NCBI RefSeq assembly: GCF_000981895.1
Contig: NZ_LATD01000005.1
Location: 1-64,000, forward strand
DNA from: Streptomyces odonnellii
GTDB lineage: Bacteria; Actinomycetota; Actinomycetes; Streptomycetales; Streptomycetaceae
Length of the DNA stretch: 64,000 nt
Direction: 5' to 3'
The notes beneath the pieces were generated by a model. That model had not been told where the DNA came from and did not search any database. It worked only from the letters and a program-made list of their open reading frames with translations. Position numbers and translations under genes: made by a program. Positions within the stretch are counted from its first letter, which is position 1. Each line of letters begins with the position of its first letter. Shown one piece after another: positions 8,937-17,100 of this stretch.

Positions 8937-9473
8937 TCAGCCGGAACTCGGGTAACGGTCCACGGACCAGGGGGCAGACCTCGCCGTCCGGACGGTCACC
9001 TTTCGGGAAATGGTCCGTCCGCTGCCCGATTTGCGCGCCGTCGGTGCGAGCGCCATCAGCCCGGCCCGAAGCCCGTCCCGCTCCTCGTCGCTCAGGTGGG
9101 AGAACAGCTCACGGTCGAGACGCGCCGCGGCTTCACCGGCCTCGGCGAGCAGGTGCCGCCCGTGCTCGGTGATCTCCAGACGGGCCGCGTGACCATGGCC
9201 GGGCAAGGTCCGCAGCACCGCACCGCGCTCCTCCAGCGCCCGCACCGTGGCATGGATGCTCTGCGCGGTGATCCCGGCCCGGCGGGCGAGATCCGAGTAC
9301 GACAGGTCCGGGCGGTGCGACGGACGCGCCAGGGCGCCGTAATGACGCAGGGTGAGCCCCAGCGTCGAGAGCTCGTCCTCCACCCGCCGGCTCAGCATCC
9401 GTCCGGCGGCCACCATCAAAAGAGCCACAGAACTGGGACCTGCCTGCTTGTCCGCACCCGCCATGCCCACCAT
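8937..9473 (-). CDS. MarR-family transcriptional regulator
   Basis: This encodes 178 residues with a winged helix: LRHYGALARPSHRPDLSYSD, LARRAGITAQSIHATVRALE and a wing (TLPGHGHAARLEITEHGR). MarR dimers usually repress a nearby gene and release on binding a phenolic or similar ligand. The last 25 residues are basic and unlike the family, so the 3' end may have been altered. Start 9473 (MVGMAG) or 9464 (MAGADK) is possible; GGGAG lies just upstream. It is convergent with the PfpI remnant and codirectional with the STAND gene. Confidence 0.85.
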   Translation of the reverse strand: MVGMAGADKQAGPSSVALLMVAAGRMLSRRVEDELSTLGLTLRHYGALARPSHRPDLSYSDLARRAGITAQSIHATVRALEERGAVLRTLPGHGHAARLEITEHGRHLLAEAGEAAARLDRELFSHLSDEERDGLRAGLMALAPTARKSGSGRTISRKVTVRTARSAPWSVDRYPSSG

Positions 9474-9551
9474 CTTCTCCCAGCGCGGGCAGCGGCCCTC
9501 GCCCTCCCCCGCCTCAGTATGCGGTTCCGGCGCGGGCGGCGGCTCCGGGCC

Positions 9552-12500
9552 TCACTCCGTGGAGCCGGGTCCGGCCTGTCCGACCGGACCTGCCGGACCC
9601 GCGAGGTGCGCGTCCGCGAGTGCCAGGATCCGTTCGGCGGGCCCGCAGACCTCGCAGGTCCACAGCCGGACCGTACCGTCGTCGTGGGCGGTGACCAGCC
9701 GACGGCTGTCGGAGGTGAAGGCGACGGTCTCCACCGACGCGCCGAACCCGCCGAAGGTGACCGGTTCCGAGGGGCTGCCGGTCGGCCAGAGCCGTACGGT
9801 GCCGTCCTTGCCCGCACTGGCGATCCACCGCCCGTCCGGGCTGAACACCACGAACCACACGAAGCCCTGGTGGCCGTCGAGAACCACCGGATCGCCCGGC
9901 CGTTCCAGATCCCAGATCCGTACGGTGCCGTCGCTCCCGGCGGCGGCGAGCCTGCGGCCGTCCGGACTGAAGGCCACGGACCAGACGAAACCCTGGTGGC
10001 TGGGCAGGAGCCGCGGGGCTCCGGGCCGCTCCAGGTCCCACATCCTGATGACGGCGTCGGTGCCGGCCGCGGCGATGACGCGCCCGTCCGGGCTGAACGC
10101 GGCGGTACGGAAGAGGCCGCGCGGCGCCCGGAGCACCCGCTCGGAGGGTCCGCCCGCCGCCGGTTCGATGCGTAGCGCGCCTTCGCCGTCGACACCCGCG
10201 ACCCGCTTCCCGTCGGGGCTGAAGGCGACGGACCAGGCGCCGCTCTCGTACCCCCGGAAGGTCACGGGACGGCCGGTGCGCGTGGTGTCCCAGACCCGTA
10301 CGGTGCCGTCGAGTCCGGCGCTCGCCACCCGGCGTCCGTCCGGTGCCGCGGCCATGCCGAGTATCTCGTCCCCATGCCCCCGCAGCACTCGGTGGGTGCC
10401 GGTGGCGGTCTGCCAGATCCTGAGAGTGCCGTCCTCTCCGCCGCCGGCCACCCGCGGTCCGCCCGGGCGGGCCCCCGATGTGGTGTCGCCCGACAGGACG
10501 GACGCAGCCCAGACCGGTCCGTCATGACCGCGCAGTACGACGGGGTCGCCAGGTCCTCTGGGATCCCAGACACGGACCGAGCCGTCCTCGCTGGCGCTGG
10601 CGAGGCAGCGTCCGTCCGGACTGAACTGGGCCGACCAGACGGTCCCCTGATGTCCCCTCAGGACGAGCGGTACGGCGGCGGCCGAGGCATTCCAGACACG
10701 CATCGTCGCGTCGTCGCTGGCGGTGACCACCCGGGTGCCGTCCGGACTGAACGCCACACCCTCGACCGTACCGTCGTGGCCGCGCAGTACGAGCGGTGCG
10801 CCACCGCCGGCGGTGGGCCAGATCCGGGCCGTCCCGTCCACACTGGCGCTGGCCAGCAGGGTTCCGTCGGGACTGAACGCCAGGCGTTTCACGTTCTGTT
10901 CATGGCCGCGGAGCACCCGGGGGCCGCCCCGGCCCGAGCTGTTCCACAGCCGTACGGTGCTGTCCTCGCCGCCGCTCGCGACCTGCCGGCCGTCCGGGCT
11001 GAACGCCACCGCGATGACGGGCCCCTGGTGCCCGCGCAGAATGGTGGGGGTACCCCGGCCGCCCGCGTCCCAGATCCGTGCCGTTCCGTCGTCGCCCACG
11101 CTGGCGATCCGGGATCCGTCCGGGCTGAACGCCACATTCCACACCGGTCCGCGATGCCCGCGCAGCACCAGCGGCACCGCGCGGCCACGGACGTCCCACA
11201 CCCGTACGGTGCCGTCGAGTCCGGCGGTCGCGAGGCGCCGTCCGTCGGGGCTGAAGACCGGGCTCCATGCCTCGCTGCGATGGCCTCGGAGCACCGCGGC
11301 CGGCTCGTGCCCGGAGACAGCGCCGCGGGACCAGCGCCAGATCCGTACCGTGCCGTCGGTGCTGGTGTCGGCCAGCCAGTGCCCGTCCGCGCTGAACGCC
11401 ACCCCCAGCGCCCGGCCCCGCTCGGCGGGGACCACCGCGATCTGCCGGTCGTCGACGACGGCCTGCCGCAGTACGGCGTCGGCCTCGCGGGTCGGCGCGG
11501 TCCTGTACGCACGCCTGGCCATCGACAGGGCCTGACGGGGGTCGGCCAGGAGCTGGGCCCTCGCCTCGGCGGCGAGCTGCCGGGAGGTCGCCGTGGCGCG
11601 CTCGGCCGACGCGCGGTCCGCCTGCGCCAGTGCCACCCCCGCCAGCGCGCTCACCACCACGACCCCGGTGCTCAGGGCGGCGAGCGTGAACCGGGTACGC
11701 CGCCGGACACCGGCCCGCGCCTGGGCCTCCACCCGGCGCGCGGCCTCCAGGAACGCGGACTCCGTCGTGTTGAGCCGGGCGGTTTCGCGGCCGTCCCACC
11801 AGGCCAGCCGGGCTCCGCGGTAGAGGAAGCCGGTGTCCCGGCCGTGCTGGTCCCACTCCCGCGCGTCCACCGTCAACCGCCGCTGTGCCCGCAGCAGTTC
11901 CTCGTTCTCGGCCAGCCAGGTGCGCAGCCGGGGCCACTTCCGTATCACCGCCTCGTGGGCGATGGTCACCCCCTGGCTGTCGGAGGTGACCAGGCGCGCC
12001 GCGATCAGCCGGTCCAGTACTGCCGAAACCGCCGCGCTGTCGGGGCCGCCGAGGAGTTCGCCGAGCGGCGCGCGGCAGCGGGTGGCCTCCGTGCCGTCGC
12101 CGGGCGCGACCAGGCGCAGGACCATCTCCTCCGCGATCCGCTGCTGCGCCGCGTCCAGTTCGCCGTACGCCGCCTCGGCGCTCTGCGCGATCGCGCCGTG
12201 CACACCGCCGGCGGCGCGGTAGGCCGCCGCGGTGAGTGCCGCGCCCCGGCGGCGCCGCCAGGTCTCCAGGAGCGCGTGCGAGACCAGGGGCAGCGCGCCC
12301 GGCCGGTTCTGCGCCTCCGCCACCACGGTCTCGACCAGTTCGGGTTCGACCTTGATCCCGGCCCGTCTGGCCGGGCCCGTGACGACATGCCGCAGATCCG
12401 CGGCGTCCATGGGGCCGATCAGCAACTGGTGGCCGTCCAGGGCCTGTACGAGTCCGTCGTGCTCGGCGCACCGGGCGTAGAAGTCGGCGCGGATCCCGAG

Positions 12501-13301
12501 GACGACCCGTACGGCCGGTTCCCCGGCCACGGCCAGCAGCAGTTCGATGAACCGGCCGCGCTCCCCGGCGTCCTGGCAGAGGGTGAAGATCTCCTCGAAC
12601 TGGTCGACCAGGATCAGCACCTGGGCGGGGCCCGGTTGATCGGCGACTATCTGGCGGACCGTGATCCGCAGGCTCTCCGGGCTGTCGCGCAGGGTGTCGT
12701 GCAGCACGCTCGCCGGGACGCGGAGCAGGTTCGCGAGATGGATCGCGAGTTCCTGCACCGGACGCTCGCCGGGGGTGAGCAGGACCGTTCGCCAGGTGCC
12801 GGCGCCCGTGGCCGATTCCTTGTGGAGCGCGGGCAGCAAGCCCGCCCGCAGCAGTGAGGACTTGCCCGCGCCGGACGCCCCGAACACCGCGAGGAGGGGT
12901 AACTCCGCCAGTCTGGAGCGCAGTTCGGCGATCAGCGCCCCCCGGCCGAAGAACCGCTCCTCGTCCGCGACACCGAAGGTGGCGAGCCCGAGGTACGGGG
13001 CGTCCTCGGCGCTCCGGTCCGGAACGGGCGCTTCCGGGGTCAGCTCGGCGCTCAGCTTCCGCCAGCGCTCCTCCCAGTCGGCGCGTTCGCCTCCGCACGC
13101 CTCCGCGTAGGCCAGGGTGACGGCGAGGCTCGGCAGCCGTTCGCCGCCCGCCGCCTCGGAGAGCGCGGTGACCGAGAAGTGGGCGCGCTTGGACAGCTCG
13201 CGGTAGCTCAGCCCCGCCGCGGCCCGCAACTGACGTAATTCCGAGGCGAATCGCTGAAGCGGCCCCGCCTCAGGATCCAGCTCGCGCTCAGGACGCCCCA
13301 C
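9552..13301 (-). CDS. XRE-STAND NTPase with 14 WD40 repeats
   Basis: This encodes 1249 residues. An XRE helix-turn-helix (about residues 15-75) is followed by a STAND NTPase with P-loop GASGAGKSS (141-149) and Walker B VLILVDQFEEIF (about 228-239). A helical region follows, then one transmembrane segment near 535-557 (TLAALSTGVVVVSALAGVAL) and 14 WD40 repeats (about 627-1249), enough for two seven-bladed propellers. Such proteins are thought to oligomerise with ATP after ligand sensing. The GTG at 13301 gives VGRPERELDPEAGPLQRF, the usual N-terminus of the family. The open frame continues upstream without homology. No separate effector domain is visible. Confidence 0.88.
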   Translation of the reverse strand: MGRPERELDPEAGPLQRFASELRQLRAAAGLSYRELSKRAHFSVTALSEAAGGERLPSLAVTLAYAEACGGERADWEERWRKLSAELTPEAPVPDRSAEDAPYLGLATFGVADEERFFGRGALIAELRSRLAELPLLAVFGASGAGKSSLLRAGLLPALHKESATGAGTWRTVLLTPGERPVQELAIHLANLLRVPASVLHDTLRDSPESLRITVRQIVADQPGPAQVLILVDQFEEIFTLCQDAGERGRFIELLLAVAGEPAVRVVLGIRADFYARCAEHDGLVQALDGHQLLIGPMDAADLRHVVTGPARRAGIKVEPELVETVVAEAQNRPGALPLVSHALLETWRRRRGAALTAAAYRAAGGVHGAIAQSAEAAYGELDAAQQRIAEEMVLRLVAPGDGTEATRCRAPLGELLGGPDSAAVSAVLDRLIAARLVTSDSQGVTIAHEAVIRKWPRLRTWLAENEELLRAQRRLTVDAREWDQHGRDTGFLYRGARLAWWDGRETARLNTTESAFLEAARRVEAQARAGVRRRTRFTLAALSTGVVVVSALAGVALAQADRASAERATATSRQLAAEARAQLLADPRQALSMARRAYRTAPTREADAVLRQAVVDDRQIAVVPAERGRALGVAFSADGHWLADTSTDGTVRIWRWSRGAVSGHEPAAVLRGHRSEAWSPVFSPDGRRLATAGLDGTVRVWDVRGRAVPLVLRGHRGPVWNVAFSPDGSRIASVGDDGTARIWDAGGRGTPTILRGHQGPVIAVAFSPDGRQVASGGEDSTVRLWNSSGRGGPRVLRGHEQNVKRLAFSPDGTLLASASVDGTARIWPTAGGGAPLVLRGHDGTVEGVAFSPDGTRVVTASDDATMRVWNASAAAVPLVLRGHQGTVWSAQFSPDGRCLASASEDGSVRVWDPRGPGDPVVLRGHDGPVWAASVLSGDTTSGARPGGPRVAGGGEDGTLRIWQTATGTHRVLRGHGDEILGMAAAPDGRRVASAGLDGTVRVWDTTRTGRPVTFRGYESGAWSVAFSPDGKRVAGVDGEGALRIEPAAGGPSERVLRAPRGLFRTAAFSPDGRVIAAAGTDAVIRMWDLERPGAPRLLPSHQGFVWSVAFSPDGRRLAAAGSDGTVRIWDLERPGDPVVLDGHQGFVWFVVFSPDGRWIASAGKDGTVRLWPTGSPSEPVTFGGFGASVETVAFTSDSRRLVTAHDDGTVRLWTCEVCGPAERILALADAHLAGPAGPVGQAGPGSTE

Positions 13302-13342
13302 ACCCCACCCGTCCGAACCCAGCCCGACCGACAAGCCGTTGT

Positions 13343-13373
13343 TTGTCCAGCAGGACACGCCCGTGCTGGACAA
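13343..13373. promoter_or_regulatory. perfect inverted repeat upstream of the STAND gene
   Basis: TTGTCCAGCA and TGCTGGACAA form 10-bp perfect arms around an 11-base loop, centred about 57 bp upstream of the STAND start. It could be the operator of the protein's own XRE domain or a leader hairpin. Its position in a 5' region with no T-tract argues against a terminator. Confidence 0.5.
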
Positions 13374-13475
13374 CCTGGCGAGGACTATACCTGTGGCTGG
13401 CGGTGCCGGGGGGTGAACGCCGTGTGCGGCGAATCCGCGCCCCTCGGTCATGACCAAGTGACGAGAGGGTTCATC

Positions 13476-13934
13476 ATGCGGAAACTCAACTCCCTTCTGG
13501 CGGCGTTCGCGCTCGCCGCCGGAGCCGGTGCCGTGTCGGCGGCTCCCGCGCAGGCGGCGACGCCCACCTGCACGAGCTGGACCACCTACTACGCCACCGG
13601 CACGACCGACTACGTGGTACATGTCCCCAGCGCGGGTTACCAGACCGGTACGGTCAACTGCCTGCTCCAGCAGGGCAACTACGGTGACGCGGTCACCACA
13701 CTGCAGCGCGGGCTGCGTCACTGCCGCGGCTACGACATCGCCGTCGACAGGGACTTCGGGCCGCAGACCAGGGCCGCGGTCCTGGACACCCAGAGATGGG
13801 CGAACGACGCCTTCGGCGCGGGGATCTCCGAGGACGGGGGCTACGGCCCGCAGACCAAGAACTGGATCCAGTACCCGGTGTGGACCTGGCCTGCCAACAC
13901 GATGACGAACAAGTGCCAGCACTCGCCCGTCTGA
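13476..13934 (+). CDS. secreted peptidoglycan-binding-domain protein
   Basis: This 152-residue protein has a clear Sec signal peptide (SLLAAFALAAGAGAVSAAPA, cleavage near AQA-AT). One PG_binding_1-type domain follows: VNCLLQQGNYGDAVTTLQRG, DRDFGPQTRAAVLDTQRWA and GGYGPQTKNW. It should be exported and bind cell-wall peptidoglycan; no catalytic domain is present. Four Cys residues may form disulfides. The ATG at 13476 follows GAGAGGG with normal spacing. It lies just before the large secreted hydrolase gene, which also acts on the wall. Confidence 0.85.
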   Translation: MRKLNSLLAAFALAAGAGAVSAAPAQAATPTCTSWTTYYATGTTDYVVHVPSAGYQTGTVNCLLQQGNYGDAVTTLQRGLRHCRGYDIAVDRDFGPQTRAAVLDTQRWANDAFGAGISEDGGYGPQTKNWIQYPVWTWPANTMTNKCQHSPV

Positions 13935-13961
13935 CCATGAGCGCGGTCTGACGACGGTCCC

Positions 13962-13995
13962 CGTATGACCACGGCGCCCGTATGACCACGGCGCC
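13962..13995. repeat. 17-bp tandem duplication
   Basis: CGTATGACCACGGCGCC is repeated exactly twice head to tail just after the peptidoglycan-binding gene. It contains no gene. Confidence 0.75.
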
Positions 13996-14082
13996 CGTCC
14001 GGCCATGAGTGCTGTCCGACCACGAACACCGCCCGGCCAGCAGTGCGCGCACGGCTGGCGGGCACGCCATTCCCACGGGGGG

Positions 14083-14128
14083 AAGCCCGCAGGTGGGGCC
14101 GCGGTACCGCGGCCCCACCTGCGGCTTC
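14083..14128 (+). terminator. long perfect hairpin, probable terminator
   Basis: GCAGGTGGGGCCGCGG (14089-14104) and its exact complement (14107-14122) are separated by only TA. Pairing extends to GAAGCC/GGCTTC with one bulge. It lies between the peptidoglycan-binding gene and the large secreted protein and has no T-tract, as is usual in streptomycetes. Confidence 0.7.
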
Positions 14129-14196
14129 ACGGAGCGCGGTGCGCCGTCGCTGTCCGCTCCCGGACTTTGTCGTTCCGGCTGAGAAGGTGCTTCGAC

Positions 14197-17100
14197 GTGC
14201 TGAAATCCAAGAAGTTGACTCTGACACTGATATGGGGGGTGTGCGTGGCGCTGTGGGCAGCTCTGCTGTCCGCACCCCCGGCCGTGGCCGGCGCGCCTCC
14301 GTCGGACACGCCACGGCTCGACAGTCGCGGGCCCGCGGCCGTCGGGCAGGGCGGAACAGACCCGTCGACGGTCGCGCCCGCCCTCCGCGACAAGACGCTG
14401 CCGCGTGGCTGGCGTACCTCCTCCGATCTGGCCTGGACCACGGACGGCGACGCGACCGGCTTCCACCTGCTGGTGGCCGAGGCGCGGACGGGCTACACCT
14501 GGCGTACGGCGGCGACTCTGTCCGAGCCCTGGATCGAGAGCGACACCTGGGTGGGCAACGCGTGTGTCACCGCGTCCGGCCACCGGGCCGTGGTGGTCTA
14601 CGCGCCCCGTCACTTCACCAACAGGGCCCATCTCTTCGACCGCGGGGCCTTCGCCGCCGTGGTGGACCTGAGGACCGGCGCGGTGAAGAAGCTCGGCGTC
14701 ACGGTGTCGCTGGCGTACTACAACCCCGGGTGCGGGGCCGGCGAGAGCGCGGTGCTGACCCAGTCCGCGGTGGTCGACCGGGGGCGGACCCGGCTGCATG
14801 TGGTGGACACCGCGCGCGGCACGGTCGTCCGGTTGCACGAGATCGCCGGTGAGGTGACGTCCGCGGTCCCGGGGAGGAACGGGATCGTGGCGGCGTCGGG
14901 TGCCCGGCTCGTCGAGGTGGGGCGCTCCGGTGCCGTACGGACCCTGGCGTCCTCGAAGGGCGTGCCGTACCGGATCCATCCCGACGCGGAGAACGGGGTG
15001 GTGTTCACCGAACGCCATGGCTCGTCGGCGGTGGTGAAGCGGCTGTCCGGCCCGGCGGAGGTACGGGAGCTGGCCCGCGGGCCGCTGACCGGGGTCAAGG
15101 TACGGCCGGGCGGCGGCGGACGCGTGTTCGTCACCGGGACCCCGAGCAGGGTCGGCGACCTGCCGGAGCAGGTCGTACGGCTGAAGGTTCCGGCGGCGTC
15201 CGAGGTGTCCACCGCGGGCCTGCTCTCCTTCACCCATGAGGCGCCCGCGCCGGGGGCCAAGGCGGCTGCCGGGGCCGCGCGGCGCGGTACGGCGCAGGAG
15301 AGCGCCGGGCCCGGCACAGCGGAGGGCACCGTACTGCGTGCGAAGGTGACGGCCACCGGAGCGGCGGTGGACTTCGCGGTCGGCCCCGCCGACCGTATCG
15401 GCCGGTATGCCGCCCAGGGCAGCGCGCCCAGTCCTGTCGCGCCGGCCGCGGGCTCGGGCCGTGCGGCGGGGCGCGCCGGTGCCGGTATCGCCGCCGAGTC
15501 GTCCAGCGATCCGGTCGACCGCGACCGTACCTGCGCGATCGCGCGCAACGACTCCCGGGTGCAGGTGTACCAGCCGCACTGGAGTCAGGTGGAGTGGGCC
15601 GCCGACCTGGCGGTGCAGAAGACCCTCACCACGACCCGGCCGGCGAACTGGAAGCAGTCGGGGATGCCGGCCTCCTGGTCGCCGCAGCAGATGTTCCCGC
15701 CGATAGACCTGGCCGGAGGCGGACGGGTACCCGCCCAGATCCTGCTCGGTGTGATGGCCCAGGAGTCGAACCTCTGGCAGGCGTCGTTCCATGTCGCCGA
15801 AGGCGTGACCGGCAATCCGCTGGTCGGCAACTACTACGGGGTGGGGGACGGCTGGGGCATCGCCTGGGGCGACGCCGACTGCGGCTACGGCGTCTCCCAG
15901 GTGACGGACGGGATGCGGCTGGCCGGGCGGCAGAAGCCCGGCGAGACTCCGCTCTCTCCGGAGAAGCAGCTCGCGGTGGGCGTCGACTACGCCACGAACA
16001 TCGCCGCCGGTCTGCGGATCCTCCAGGAGAAGTGGAACCAGACGTACCAGATGAATCTCCGCATCAACGACGGCAATCCGGCCCGTATCGAGTCGTGGTT
16101 CGCCGCGCTGTGGGCGTACAACAGCGGTATCAACCCGCAGGCCAGTACCGGCAACACCTCGGGCTGTACGCCGAGCCCCACCTGCACCGACGCGGACGGC
16201 AACTACGGTCTGGGGTGGACCAACAACCCGGCCAGGCCCGACTATCCGCCGGACCGGGCGCCCTTCCTCGACCACAACGCGTACGACGACGCCCGCAACC
16301 CGCAGTGGTGGCCTTACCCGGAGAAGGTCATCGGCTGGGCGGCGTACCCGATCGTCAAGACGACCGGTGGTGACAACTACGAGGCGGGGTACGCACAGGC
16401 CTGGTGGAACACCGAGGAGCTGAGGTCCGGGGCCAAGCCGCCGCTGGAGACGTTCTGCTCCCTGCACACCACCAACGGCAACCGCTGCAACCCCGACAAC
16501 ATCGGCCAGGGCCCCAACCCGTGCACCCGGGCCGACGCCCACTGCTGGTGGCACGCCCCCGTCTCGTGGAAGAACTGCGGGCAGAACGGCGAGGGCTGCG
16601 GTCATGAGGCCGACGTGCTCACCTCGCCGGGCACACCGGAACCGCCGGACGCCGACGCCACCGGGGCCTATCCCGACGAACAGCGGTCCCGTTACGCGCC
16701 GAGATGCTCGACCGGTCTGCCCTCCGGCGCGCTGCTCATCGACGACGTACCGGACACGGTGCCCGTCGTACGGAACAACTGCGCGCGGTCCTGGACCAGT
16801 TCGGGTTCGTTCGCGCTGTCGTTCGCGCAGCACTCCGACGGGCTGTACCACTCGAAGGTCGACTTCCATCAGATCGGCGGCGGATTCGGCGGCCACTTCT
16901 GGTTCACCCATTCACGGACGGCAGCCGACACCGCGGCGCGGAGCTGGGGAGTCACCGGGACCTGGACCCTGAACCGGTCGCTCAACCAGTGGGCCCGGGT
17001 GCTGGTGCACATGCCCGACCACGGGGCGCACACCCAGCAGGCCGCGTACAACGTCCACCTCGGCAACGGCCAGACCAGGAAACGGGTCGTGCTCCAGAAG

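Noticed and set aside
13302..14006. Upstream extension of the STAND open frame
   Set aside because: It overlaps the peptidoglycan-binding gene on the other strand and lacks homology, while GTG 13301 gives the known family N-terminus.
13693..16911. 1072-residue minus-strand frame
   Set aside because: It is antisense to the secreted hydrolase, Arg/Val/Gly-rich and without any domain.
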